A stretch of 12,397 nucleotides of DNA from Desulfovibrio sp. (GTDB lineage: Bacteria > Desulfobacterota > Desulfovibrionia > Desulfovibrionales > Desulfovibrionaceae), in the NCBI GenBank assembly GCA_022837365.1, contig JALHHV010000020.1, forward strand, positions 1 to 12,397. Direction: 5' to 3'. A program made the position numbers and the translations under genes. The notes below the pieces were generated by a model. It was not told the DNA's origin, did not search any database, and saw only the letters and a program-made list of their open reading frames with translations. Positions 1 through 7,835 of this stretch are shown here, one piece after another; the first letter of the stretch is position 1, and the number at the start of each line of letters is the position of its first letter.

Positions 1-24
1 GTTTTTTGGTATAACCTATTGACT

Positions 25-53
25 CCACCCGCATAGCGGGTGGGTTTTTGTTT
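25..53 (+). terminator. Rho-independent terminator of a gene left of the window
   Basis: An 8-bp perfect stem (CCACCCGC at 25-32 with GCGGGTGG at 36-43, loop ATA) is followed directly by a T-rich tail (45-53, TTTTTGTTT) on the plus strand. This is a standard intrinsic terminator. It implies a plus-strand gene or RNA ending just left of base 1 and converging on the qmo genes; no part of it is visible here. In the minus direction there is no T tract after the stem. Confidence 0.8.
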
Positions 54-90
54 CAGTCGCTTCGCTCCTTCAACTGGCTAAAGCCATACG

Positions 91-120
91 CAAAAGCGCC
101 CGGCCATACCGGCCGGGCGC
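91..120 (-). terminator. Terminator of the qmoABCD transcript
   Basis: A 10-bp perfect GC-rich stem (GCGCCCGGCC at 96-105 with GGCCGGGCGC at 111-120, 5-nt loop) is followed on the minus strand by TTTTG (reverse complement of 91-95). It lies 28 bases beyond the stop codon of qmoD, so it is the likely 3' end of the qmo transcript. It faces the plus-strand terminator at 25-53, giving a convergent gene boundary. Confidence 0.8.
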
Positions 121-148
121 TCTCTTCTCACATCAAGCCGCGTAGCGG

Positions 149-886
149 CTAGAAACCGAAACCGTCGTCGCTGGCGCCGGAAGCGCCGAAACCGAAGGTA
201 TCGGGCACGCCGCCGCTGGTGTCTTCGGCGGGCGCATCGAACCCGGCGGCAGCGTCGCCACCCTCGGCGGCAGCGGCACCGGCGGCCACGGGCAGGGCCT
301 TCAGGGCGTCCTTGACGGCGCGGGAAACGATGTCCTTCACGCTGGACTCGATTTCCTTCTCGTCAATGGCCACCTTGCCGTTGAAGGGAGCCAGCTCCTT
401 CTTCAGGTTGGCGATGTCGCCGTTCAGGCCCTGCACCTTCTGCTCGGACTGGCCGAGCTTCTTCTCGAGGTCGGCGGCCTGGCCCTTGAAGGGGGTCAGT
501 TCCTTCACCTGGGCTTCAAGCCCGGCGATGGCGTCTTCCTGTTCGGCCACGGTGGCCTTCAGGGCCGCGATCTTGTCCAGCACCACGCTGATGCCGGCCA
601 GTTCGGCGGCGGAAATGGGCTGAAGGGACACGTTGTCGCCAAGGCGGCCACATTGCTTCTTCACCCAGTCGTCGTAATTGCCTTCGGCTTCGCCGCACTG
701 CATGAACGCGGGGTTCTGGCTGTACAGCCAGCCCTTGGCCATGGGGGACACGGCGGCTTCCTCTTCGGTGGCCAGGGCGCGCTGGGCAAGGTAGCCCAGC
801 AGGTCGGACACGTCGGCACCGGCTTTCCCGGCGACCAGGCCGAGAACGGTTTCCATCTTGAACACTCTGCGACCTTCGTCAGACAT
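149..886 (-). CDS. qmoD: QmoD-like coiled-coil protein of the qmo operon
   Basis: A 245-aa protein that matches by position and character the gene of unknown function trailing qmoABC in Desulfovibrio (DVU0851 in D. vulgaris, also called qmoD). The start at 886 is chosen because AGGAGGC sits four bases upstream; the open frame runs 20 codons further without such a site. Residues 1-90 are a small globular part with Trp53, Trp74 and Cys64/Cys79; residues 95-165 are Leu/Glu/Lys-rich and look coiled-coil. A motif repeats at 128-136 and 163-171 (KELTPFKGQ, KELAPFNGK). Residues 200-245 are an Ala/Gly/Asp-rich tail ending in two FGF motifs (FGFG and a terminal FGF). There is no signal peptide, membrane segment or Fe-S motif, so it is probably cytoplasmic. 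It starts 84 bp after qmoC and ends at a terminator. A role in assembling Qmo or linking it to APS reductase is inference. Confidence 0.85.
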   Translation of the reverse strand: MSDEGRRVFKMETVLGLVAGKAGADVSDLLGYLAQRALATEEEAAVSPMAKGWLYSQNPAFMQCGEAEGNYDDWVKKQCGRLGDNVSLQPISAAELAGISVVLDKIAALKATVAEQEDAIAGLEAQVKELTPFKGQAADLEKKLGQSEQKVQGLNGDIANLKKELAPFNGKVAIDEKEIESSVKDIVSRAVKDALKALPVAAGAAAAEGGDAAAGFDAPAEDTSGGVPDTFGFGASGASDDGFGF

Positions 887-970
887 TGCAGCCTCCTGAT
901 ATCGGAAGAATGACTTCTCGGTTCGTTGTTCCGGCCGGGCGCGCACCCTCGCGCGCCGCCTTCTCTGCCG

Positions 971-2125
971 CTAGCGGCGGCCCATGGCGCGCACGTAGGT
1001 GAGCGCGGCGGTACGGTACACAAGGTGGCCGAGCTTCGACCACGGCAGGTAGGCGAACAGCATCCACACCGCCACAAGGTGCAGGTAGTACATGCTGTAC
1101 GCGACCGGAGCGATGCCCGCGAGGCGGAGCAGTTCGCAGAGCACGCCGGTGACGGCCACAACCCAGATGACGCCCAGCAGGTACCAGTCGTAGTAGCTCG
1201 AACCGGTCTTCATGGGGTCCAGGGCCCTGCGGCGCACCGTGAGCACGGCGAGGCCGATCAGCAGCATCACCGCGCCGATGTTCGCCAGGATCTTGACCGG
1301 GAAGGTCAGGGGCATGGGCGTGTGGATCTCGATGGCCGGAATCACCTTGCCGCCCCAGTGCCCCACGGCCACCACGCCCGTGACGATGGCCAGGATGATG
1401 AAGGCGTACATGAGGGTCATGTGCCCCACCTTGCGGTCGGACTTGTCCGCGCCGCAATCCTTGAACTTGGAGTGGGTCACCACTTCCTCGAGGATCACGT
1501 CGATGAGGTGCAGCGTCCAGTGCTTGGTCTTGCCGAGCATCATGGTACGCCCCTCGGGCTGGAACGAAGCGAGAAGGTTCTTGGTCCCCTTCCACAGGAT
1601 GCCCACCGCCGTGAAGAAGGTGAGGATGAAGATGGGGTCGATGGTGAAGTCGCCGGGGAACAGCTTGCCGTACACGATTTCGCCTTCGGGGAAGACGGAA
1701 CCGTTCACGCCGGCCATGATCATCCACACCACCGCCCACAGGATGGCGGGAATGGCGATGAGGATGGGCAGATACTGGGGCGAGGACAGCCACTTGCCCA
1801 CGATGGAGGGCTGGGTGAGCCGCGCGTAGGTCATGTTGCGCAGGGCGGCCAGCAGGTCGCCGGGCTTGGCGCCGCGGGGACACAGGTCGGAGCAGGTGCC
1901 GCAGTTGTGGCACAGCCAGATGTCCACGTCGGTCAGCAGCTTGTCCTTCAGGCCCCACGAGGCCCAGACCATCTCCTTGCGGGGATAGGGGTTGTTCGTG
2001 GGGGAGATGGGGCAGGCCACGCTGCAGGTGGCGCACTGGTAGCACTTCTTGAGCGATTCGCCACCGACTGCCTGCAGTTCTTTGACGAACTCAAGATCGG
2101 GTTGAATCCTGACGGGTTGAGCCAT
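971..2125 (-). CDS. qmoC: QmoC, membrane Fe-S / cytochrome b subunit of the Qmo complex
   Basis: A 384-aa membrane subunit of the quinone-interacting membrane-bound oxidoreductase, which is thought to take electrons from menaquinol for APS reductase. The N-terminal HdrC-like part has two CxxCxxCxxxCP motifs (Cys28/31/34/38 and Cys72/75/78/82), each expected to bind a [4Fe-4S] cluster. The C-terminal part is a HdrE/NarI-like cytochrome b with about six hydrophobic segments (roughly 118-140, 160-180, 235-256, 275-296, 311-333, 343-365). Histidines in or beside them (such as 206, 235, 256, 349, 367) are heme b ligand candidates. The start at 2125 follows AGGAGGAG; a 16-residue upstream extension would overlap qmoB and lacks a ribosome site. 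The gap to qmoB is 13 bp. The stop codon lies inside a 12-bp palindrome (967-978). Confidence 0.96.
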   Translation of the reverse strand: MAQPVRIQPDLEFVKELQAVGGESLKKCYQCATCSVACPISPTNNPYPRKEMVWASWGLKDKLLTDVDIWLCHNCGTCSDLCPRGAKPGDLLAALRNMTYARLTQPSIVGKWLSSPQYLPILIAIPAILWAVVWMIMAGVNGSVFPEGEIVYGKLFPGDFTIDPIFILTFFTAVGILWKGTKNLLASFQPEGRTMMLGKTKHWTLHLIDVILEEVVTHSKFKDCGADKSDRKVGHMTLMYAFIILAIVTGVVAVGHWGGKVIPAIEIHTPMPLTFPVKILANIGAVMLLIGLAVLTVRRRALDPMKTGSSYYDWYLLGVIWVVAVTGVLCELLRLAGIAPVAYSMYYLHLVAVWMLFAYLPWSKLGHLVYRTAALTYVRAMGRR

Positions 2126-2138
2126 GTTCCATCTCCTC

Positions 2139-4403
2139 CTAGTACCCCTTGAACGGGTTCGGACCCTTCTCAAGGATCATGTTCATGAAGTCCTCGATCA
2201 CGCCGGGGAGCTTGTCGTACTCGTCAATGGCGACTTCGTACTGCTCCACGCGGTCCGGTTCCACGCCAAGGCGGTTCAGCGTCTCGGCAATGTTCTCCTT
2301 GCGGCGCTTGCAGATTTCCGACCCCTTGACGAAGTGGCACTGGTAGTCGTCGCCGTACTTGCAGCCCAGCATCATCACGCCGTCGATGCCCTTGGACATG
2401 GCGTCGGCAACCCAGATGGCGTTGACCGAGCCAAGGCAGCGCACGGGAATGACGCGCACGTACGGGCTCCAGTGCTTGCCGCGCAACGCGGCCATGTCCA
2501 GCGCGGGGTAGGCGTCGTTCTCGCAGGCCAGGATGACCACGCGGGGGCCGCCCTTCTTCATGTCCGGCGGCACGTTGATCTCGCGGATCATGGAGCCGAT
2601 CTGGTCGATGTTGTAGTTGGCGAAGGAGATGACGCGCTCGGGGCAGGCGCCCATGCACGTGCCGCAGCGGCGGCAGCGGGCCGGGTTCGGCTTCGGCGTG
2701 CCCTTTTCATCGTCGTCCAGCGCGCCGAAGGGACATTCCTCGGTGCAGCGCTTGCACTGGGTGCAGCGGACGAAGTTGAACAGCGGGTACGACAGGTCGC
2801 CCGAGCGGGGATGCACCGAAACGCCCCGGTTGGAGGACTCGATGCACTGGATGGCCTTCATGGTGGCGCCCACGGCGTCTTCCTCGGCCGCGTCCAGCAT
2901 CATGGGCTGGCGCACGCAGCCGGCGGCGTAGACGCCCGTGCGGCGGGTCTCGTAGGGGAAGCAGATGTAGTTCGAGTCGGCGTAGCCCTCGAACAGTTCC
3001 AGGTCCGGGAAGGCCGGGCCCTGGCGGTAGTCGAAGTTGACGATGGGGTCCTTGGCCGTGGCCGGCACGATGCCGGTGGGCAGCACCACCATGTCCACGT
3101 TGATCTCGATGTCGTCGCCGATCAGGGTGTTGTCGCACAGCACGTTCAGGCTGCCGTCGGCGGCCTGGGTGACGGAGCGGATGTCCGCCTTGGACATCAT
3201 GACGCCCAGGCGGTCCTGCGCGGCCTTGTAGAACCGCTCGTGGATGCCCTGCACCACCATGCTGTCGTACAGGATGAACGCCTGCGCGCCGTCGAAGGCG
3301 TCGCACACGTAGCCGGCCTGCTTCAGGGCCACAACGCTGCTGATGGCGTTGGAGATGGGCAGGTGGCGCACACTTTCGTGGTCCTTGACCACCGGGGCGG
3401 CGGCTTCGCCTTCCGCCGGGGCGGGGGCTTCGGCCGGGGCCTCGGGCGCGCACAGTTCGGCATAGGGGTCGGCCGGTTCGGCCAGGGCGGTGTTCAGGAT
3501 GAAGGCCACGCGGCGGGCCTTGACGCCCCCGTTCTTGGCCATCTTCTCGAACTCGGCGGCGGTGACCACGTTCTGCAGGCTGCCGTAGCCGAAGGGTTCG
3601 AGCACCTTGGTGTCCTGCGGCTGCCAGCCGGTGGCCAGCACCACGGCGCCCACCTTCACTTCCTGTTCGCCGGAAGCAAGGGCGATGGTGGCGGTGAAGT
3701 CGCCGGGCTGGCCGGACAGCTTGGTCAGCGTGGCCTTGGTGTACACGGTGATGTTTTCGTCACCCTGCACGGCGGCGATCTTCTTTTCGATGCCGGTCTC
3801 GTGCACGTCGGTGTACGGGTGGACGAGCGGCACGGTCTTCAGCAGGCCGAGCGCGCGGCCGCCCAGGACTTCGTCCTTTTCCACCAGCACCACTTCGTGC
3901 CCGGCCAGCGAGCCGTTGACGGCCGCGGTAAGGCCGGTCCAGCCGCCGCCCAGCACCAGGATGCGGCGCACGCCCTCGGAGGGCGAACCGTCGGGCGCGG
4001 TGGTTTTCTGCAGGCGGACGACGCCCATGTTCACGTAGTCGGTGACCAGCAGTTCAAGCAGTTCGGGGGCCGCTTCGGGGTCGGCCAGCGAGCCGTCGGG
4101 GTTCTTGTAGCTCATCACGCCCTGCTCGCGCAGGTTCACGCGGTCGACGAGCACATTCTCGAACTCGTAGAGGTCCCAGTCCACGCGGGGGGAAGCCCCG
4201 CACAGCAGCACGCCGTCCAGCCCTTCTTCCTCGATGTCGGCAGCGATCTCGTCGCGCGCCTTCTTGTCGGCAAGGACGGGAAAGACCTTGCAGACCGGCG
4301 TGAGATCGCCCCATTTGCCGCCCACGGTGTCGGCAAGGGACTCAAGGTCGAGACCGCCGCCGATGCTCGACTGGTCGAAATAGACGCCAATTTTGGTGGC
4401 CAT
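2139..4403 (-). CDS. qmoB: QmoB, HdrA/MvhD-like flavin and Fe-S subunit of the Qmo complex
   Basis: A 754-aa cytoplasmic subunit of Qmo related to heterodisulfide reductase HdrA fused to an MvhD-like domain. Residues 148-183 form a dinucleotide/FAD-binding motif (LVLGGGWTG, then VEKDEVLGGRA). ATGW at 257-260 and the YAAGC turn at 492-496 belong to the same flavoprotein fold. Two ferredoxin motifs follow (Cys547/550/553/557 and Cys577/580/583/587). Residues 620-740 are the MvhD-like domain with Cys627, 656, 681 and 689. A low-complexity Ala/Pro/Glu stretch lies at about 318-338. Where the paralogue QmoA keeps a cysteine-rich HdrA motif, QmoB has lost those cysteines. The start has the ribosome site AGGGAGGT, which overlaps the qmoA stop; the gap is only 6 bp, so translation is probably coupled. 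Confidence 0.96.
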   Translation of the reverse strand: MATKIGVYFDQSSIGGGLDLESLADTVGGKWGDLTPVCKVFPVLADKKARDEIAADIEEEGLDGVLLCGASPRVDWDLYEFENVLVDRVNLREQGVMSYKNPDGSLADPEAAPELLELLVTDYVNMGVVRLQKTTAPDGSPSEGVRRILVLGGGWTGLTAAVNGSLAGHEVVLVEKDEVLGGRALGLLKTVPLVHPYTDVHETGIEKKIAAVQGDENITVYTKATLTKLSGQPGDFTATIALASGEQEVKVGAVVLATGWQPQDTKVLEPFGYGSLQNVVTAAEFEKMAKNGGVKARRVAFILNTALAEPADPYAELCAPEAPAEAPAPAEGEAAAPVVKDHESVRHLPISNAISSVVALKQAGYVCDAFDGAQAFILYDSMVVQGIHERFYKAAQDRLGVMMSKADIRSVTQAADGSLNVLCDNTLIGDDIEINVDMVVLPTGIVPATAKDPIVNFDYRQGPAFPDLELFEGYADSNYICFPYETRRTGVYAAGCVRQPMMLDAAEEDAVGATMKAIQCIESSNRGVSVHPRSGDLSYPLFNFVRCTQCKRCTEECPFGALDDDEKGTPKPNPARCRRCGTCMGACPERVISFANYNIDQIGSMIREINVPPDMKKGGPRVVILACENDAYPALDMAALRGKHWSPYVRVIPVRCLGSVNAIWVADAMSKGIDGVMMLGCKYGDDYQCHFVKGSEICKRRKENIAETLNRLGVEPDRVEQYEVAIDEYDKLPGVIEDFMNMILEKGPNPFKGY

Positions 4404-4409
4404 TCTGTA

Positions 4410-5648
4410 TTACCTCCCTCTCACCGTTTGAATCGCCTTCAGGGCGGCGCTGGTGCCGGACTGGGCGGTGCGCATCACGTCGAGCGGCTTCTGGGCGCAC
4501 CCGGCGGCAAAGATGCCCTTTTCCTCGCCGCCGACGATGAAGCCTTCCTCGTCGACGGGCACGTCGAAGGGCAGCTTCTGGCCGGCAAGGCTGGGCTGCA
4601 TGCCGGTGGCCAGCACGACGAGGTCGTAGCGGTGCTTGCGCTTTTCGCCCTTCACCGCGTCTTCCACCTCGACGATGACGTCGCCGGTGGCGGCGTCTTC
4701 CTCGACGCCCGCGACCTTGCCCTTGACCAGGGCGATCTTTTCGTCCGCCTTCACCTTGCGCAGGAACTTGTCATAGCGGCCAGGGGTGCGCAGGTCGATG
4801 TAGTACACCGTCACTTCCGCGTCGGGGTACTGCTCGCGCACGTACAGGGCCTGCTTGAGGGAGGCCATGCAGCAGATGTAGGAACAGTAGTTCAGATGGT
4901 TCTGGTCGCGCGAGCCCGCACACTGCACGAAGGCGACCTTCCTGGGGGCCTTGCCGTCGGACGGGCGCTTGATCTGCCCGGCGGTGGGGCCGCTGGCCGA
5001 GGCCAGGCGCTCCAGCTGCATGTTGGACACGCAGTTGGCGAACTTACCCGCGCCCAGGTTGGAAAGCTTCGTCACGTCGTACGGCTTCCACCCGGTGGCG
5101 ACCACGATGCTGCCCACATTCAGCTCGATGTCGCGGGGGGCTTCGTTCATGTCGCAGAAGGCGCTCTTGCCGACCTTCAGCTCGTCGGCGCGGGAAAGCG
5201 CGGCCTTGTCGAGCACGAAGCGGCTGGGGAAGGCGAAGGGCACGCTCATGTACAGCGGCTTGCGTTTGGCGAGGCCCAGTTCGAACTCGTTGTCGACGTC
5301 GCTTTCAAGGGAGGAGGCGAGCAGGGAAAGATCGGCGCTGCTCGGCACGGTGCCGCGCGGCTCGATGTGCACCTTGACGGTGTAGTTGCCGGCGTCGCCG
5401 GACACGGCGGTCACTTCCGCCTGGGTGAAGAACTTGATGCGGGGGTTCTTCTTGATGCGCTGGAACTGGATTTCCAGGCCGCAGGAGGGAGGGCAAAGCT
5501 TGGGGAAATACTTGTTCAGCTGCGCAACCCGCCCGCCAAGAAATGGTGTTTTCTCGACGATGTACACTTCATAGCCGACTTCCGCGGCTTCAATGGCGGC
5601 CGTAAGTCCGCTGAAACCGCCTCCGACGACGAGTATGGAGTTCGACAT
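4410..5648 (-). CDS. qmoA: QmoA, HdrA-like flavoprotein of the Qmo complex
   Basis: A 412-aa soluble flavoprotein subunit of Qmo, homologous to the FAD core of heterodisulfide reductase HdrA. The N-terminal FAD motif is at residues 5-14 (ILVVGGGFSG), with VEKTPFLGGR at 31-40 closing it. ATGW (184-187), ATGM (347-350) and FAAGC (380-384) are the later flavin-fold signatures. The HdrA cysteine region is kept: CPPSCGLE near 52-59, and Cys243, Cys255, Cys259 and Cys260 in the CAGSRD / YCSYICC region. There are no ferredoxin CxxCxxCxxxC motifs, as is known for this subunit. The start at 5648 follows TAGGGAGGATA. It is the first gene of the qmo cluster, 147 bp after aprA, and runs tightly into qmoB. 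I saw no convincing promoter of its own, so read-through from apr or a weak promoter in the gap are both possible. Confidence 0.96.
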   Translation of the reverse strand: MSNSILVVGGGFSGLTAAIEAAEVGYEVYIVEKTPFLGGRVAQLNKYFPKLCPPSCGLEIQFQRIKKNPRIKFFTQAEVTAVSGDAGNYTVKVHIEPRGTVPSSADLSLLASSLESDVDNEFELGLAKRKPLYMSVPFAFPSRFVLDKAALSRADELKVGKSAFCDMNEAPRDIELNVGSIVVATGWKPYDVTKLSNLGAGKFANCVSNMQLERLASASGPTAGQIKRPSDGKAPRKVAFVQCAGSRDQNHLNYCSYICCMASLKQALYVREQYPDAEVTVYYIDLRTPGRYDKFLRKVKADEKIALVKGKVAGVEEDAATGDVIVEVEDAVKGEKRKHRYDLVVLATGMQPSLAGQKLPFDVPVDEEGFIVGGEEKGIFAAGCAQKPLDVMRTAQSGTSAALKAIQTVRGR

Positions 5649-5685
5649 TCTCGCTATCCTCCCTACAGTTTATCGGGCCTTCGTC

Positions 5686-5738
5686 AAAACGGCCTAAGCC
5701 CAGACAATAAGGCATGCTTACTGCCCCGGCTTAGGCCG
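5686..5738 (-). terminator. Intrinsic-terminator-like hairpin between aprA and qmoA
   Basis: An 11-bp perfect stem (CGGCCTAAGCC at 5690-5700 with GGCTTAGGCCG at 5728-5738) encloses a 27-nt loop. The loop itself can pair (TAAG/CTTA around GCATG, flanked by CAG/CTG). On the minus strand the stem is followed by TTTT (reverse of 5686-5689). It sits 58 bp after the aprA stop and 38 bp before the qmoA start. It probably ends part of the aprBA transcripts, giving less qmo than apr message. The long loop makes it less standard than a simple terminator. Confidence 0.65.
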
Positions 5739-5756
5739 TCCGGGTGAAAGGAGAAA

Positions 5757-5786
5757 GGGGCGGCTGCGGCTTGCCGCAACCGCCCC
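5757..5786 (-). terminator. Strong 3' hairpin just after aprA
   Basis: GGGGCGG (5757-5763) pairs with CCGCCCC (5780-5786), and TGCGGC (5765-5770) with GCCGCA (5773-5778), giving a 13-bp stem with one mismatch. The hairpin lies 9 bases beyond the aprA stop. On the minus strand it is followed by CTTTCTCCTTTC, a pyrimidine stretch without a solid T run. It may be a weak terminator or, more likely, a structure protecting the 3' end of the abundant apr message. Confidence 0.5.
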
Positions 5787-5795
5787 CGAGGTCAC

Positions 5796-7793
5796 CTATT
5801 CGGTGGGAATGATCTGGTAGTAGGGCTTCTTGAAGATCTTCGTTTCACCCTTCTTCGCATCATGCTTGGAGTTCACGAAGCACTTCCACTTGGAGTCGTC
5901 GAGGCCCATGAAGTCGGCACGGTAGTAGAAGCCGGGGTAACGGGACTCTTCACGGAAGCGGATGTGCTGCATGTGCAGGCGCACGGTCCACAGACGGTGG
6001 TAGTTTTCCCAGCAGCGCAGCAGTTCGTGCAGGTCGCGAGCGGCCAGCTTGAGGGAGTCTTCTTCCAGCATGTCCATGAGCGCGAAGCCGGTGTCCAGCG
6101 CCGCAGCGGAGGTGGTGTAGTAGGTACCGCAACCACCGCCGTATTCGTCGGTGCACTTCACGAGGCGCATCATGAAGTTCTTGGGGCTGATGTAGGTCGG
6201 GTTCACCACCGGGTCGGTGGAGGCGTCCTTGCCGGCCAGGTAGTTGAAGTAAGGACGGTAGATGAGCTGCTTCAGCTCTTCGGCCGTTTCCTTGATGGCG
6301 GGCTTGAAGTCCTTGTGGTCGATGCACCAGCGGACCATCTGCTTGCCGCAGATACGGCCTTCGGCGTGCGAACCGGAGGAGAACTTGTGGCCGGAAGCGC
6401 CCACGCCGTCGGCGCAGGTCCACAGGCCCATGACGGTGGTCATGCGGTTGTAGACCTTGCCGTTGTCCGCGCGCACCTTGTAGTCTTCGGGCACCCAGGC
6501 TTCGTCCGGACCGGACACCCAGATACCGCAGCAGCCGGAGTGCGAGCCGAGCAGGTAGGGTTCGGTGGGCATGATTTCCGAGCCGCGTTCTTCGGGCTGG
6601 ATGTTCATGCAGGCCCACAGGTTGGCCTGACCCACGCACATGTCGAGGAAGTCTTCCCAGGCTTCGGACTCGAGGTGCTTCTGCTGTTCGGGGGTCATGG
6701 TGGCGAAGGTGTTCTGCAGGGCGGTCTTGGTGTCCATGTAGATGGGACCGCGACCTTCGCGCATTTCGCGAAGCATCATGTGGTTACGCAGGCAGGTCGG
6801 GATGACGTGGCCCTTGGCGTAGCCGCGATCTTCGTAGGGCTTCAGCATCGCGCGGTTGGTGGCGCAGTAGTCTTCACCCTTGTAGTTGGTGGCCTTGGCC
6901 TTGAACAGCAGGAACCACGCGCCGACCGGGCCGTAACCGTCCTTGAAGCGGGCGGGCACGAAGCGGTTTTCCATCATGGTCATTTCGGCGCCGACCTGGG
7001 CACACATGGTGTAGGTCGAACCGGCGTTCCACACGGGGTACCAGGCGCGGCCCATGCCTTCACCAGTGGAGCGGGGCTTGTACACGTTCACCGCGCCGCC
7101 GCAGGCAACCATCATCGCGTTGGAGCGGAAGATGTGCACTTCGTTGGCGCGCAGGTTGAAGCCCACGGCGCCGGCGATGCGGTTTTCGGTGTTGGCGTCG
7201 AGCAGCAGCTTCACGATGAAGATACGTTCCATGATGCGGGCTTCGCCAAGGGCGTTCTTGGCCGCTTCGGCCACGATGCACTTGTACGATTCGCCGTTGA
7301 TCATGATCTGCCAGCGGCCGGAGCGCACGGGCTCGTCGCCGTTGCGCAGCGACTTGCCGGCGGCCTTGGCCTGGCCACCGTCGAGGTTGTGGCCGTGTTC
7401 GTCCTTGATCCAGCAGGGCAGGCCCCACTCTTCGAACAGGTGCACGGAGTCGTCGACGTGACGGCCAAGGTCGAAGATGAGGTCTTCGCGCACGAGGCCC
7501 ATCAGGTCGGTGCGGACCATGCGCACGTAGTCGTCGGCGGGGTTCTTGCCGAGGTACGTGTTGATGGCCGACAGGCCCTGCGCCACGGCGCCGGAGCGCT
7601 CGAGGGTGGCCTTGTCCAGCAGCATGATCTTCAGGTCGGGAGCGTACTTGTCAGCCCAGCGAACGACTTCGAACGCGGTGCCGCAGGCGCCCATACCACC
7701 GCCGACGATGAGAATGTCGACGTCATGTTCCTTCACGATGGGATCGGCGATGGCCACACCCTTCGGCTGTTCCTTAACGGGAATCATCGGCAT
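5796..7793 (-). CDS. aprA: AprA, adenylylsulfate reductase alpha subunit
   Basis: A 665-aa catalytic flavoprotein that reduces adenosine 5'-phosphosulfate to sulfite and AMP, the second step of dissimilatory sulfate reduction, in the cytoplasm. The length is typical of the family. The FAD motif is at residues 27-38 (ILIVGGGMGACG), followed by the SGAVAQGLSAIN block ending at Asn78. Arg282 in the RFKDGYGPVG block and His418 in GSHSGCCGIW appear to correspond to the substrate-binding Arg265 and His398 of the Archaeoglobus fulgidus enzyme (aligned by eye). The rest is continuous with no frameshift. The start at 7793 has AAGGAGA at a suitable distance; the Met at residue 3 is a minor alternative. 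It lies 42 bp after aprB, so the two form one operon. Two hairpins follow the stop. Confidence 0.98.
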   Translation of the reverse strand: MPMIPVKEQPKGVAIADPIVKEHDVDILIVGGGMGACGTAFEVVRWADKYAPDLKIMLLDKATLERSGAVAQGLSAINTYLGKNPADDYVRMVRTDLMGLVREDLIFDLGRHVDDSVHLFEEWGLPCWIKDEHGHNLDGGQAKAAGKSLRNGDEPVRSGRWQIMINGESYKCIVAEAAKNALGEARIMERIFIVKLLLDANTENRIAGAVGFNLRANEVHIFRSNAMMVACGGAVNVYKPRSTGEGMGRAWYPVWNAGSTYTMCAQVGAEMTMMENRFVPARFKDGYGPVGAWFLLFKAKATNYKGEDYCATNRAMLKPYEDRGYAKGHVIPTCLRNHMMLREMREGRGPIYMDTKTALQNTFATMTPEQQKHLESEAWEDFLDMCVGQANLWACMNIQPEERGSEIMPTEPYLLGSHSGCCGIWVSGPDEAWVPEDYKVRADNGKVYNRMTTVMGLWTCADGVGASGHKFSSGSHAEGRICGKQMVRWCIDHKDFKPAIKETAEELKQLIYRPYFNYLAGKDASTDPVVNPTYISPKNFMMRLVKCTDEYGGGCGTYYTTSAAALDTGFALMDMLEEDSLKLAARDLHELLRCWENYHRLWTVRLHMQHIRFREESRYPGFYYRADFMGLDDSKWKCFVNSKHDAKKGETKIFKKPYYQIIPTE

Positions 7794-7835
7794 AGCTAAA
7801 TCTCCTTATCGCAATGACTTGCGGTGGGTTCCGGA

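Noticed and set aside
2124..5747. A 1207-codon open frame on the plus strand opposite qmoB and qmoA
   Set aside because: Its translation is a low-complexity Val/His/Gly/Ala/Asp-rich string typical of the antisense frame of GC-rich genes with G/C-ended codons, with no recognisable domain. Both genes on the other strand are certain.
5862..7799. A 645-codon open frame on the plus strand opposite aprA
   Set aside because: It has the same antisense composition and no motif or domain, and aprA is unambiguous.
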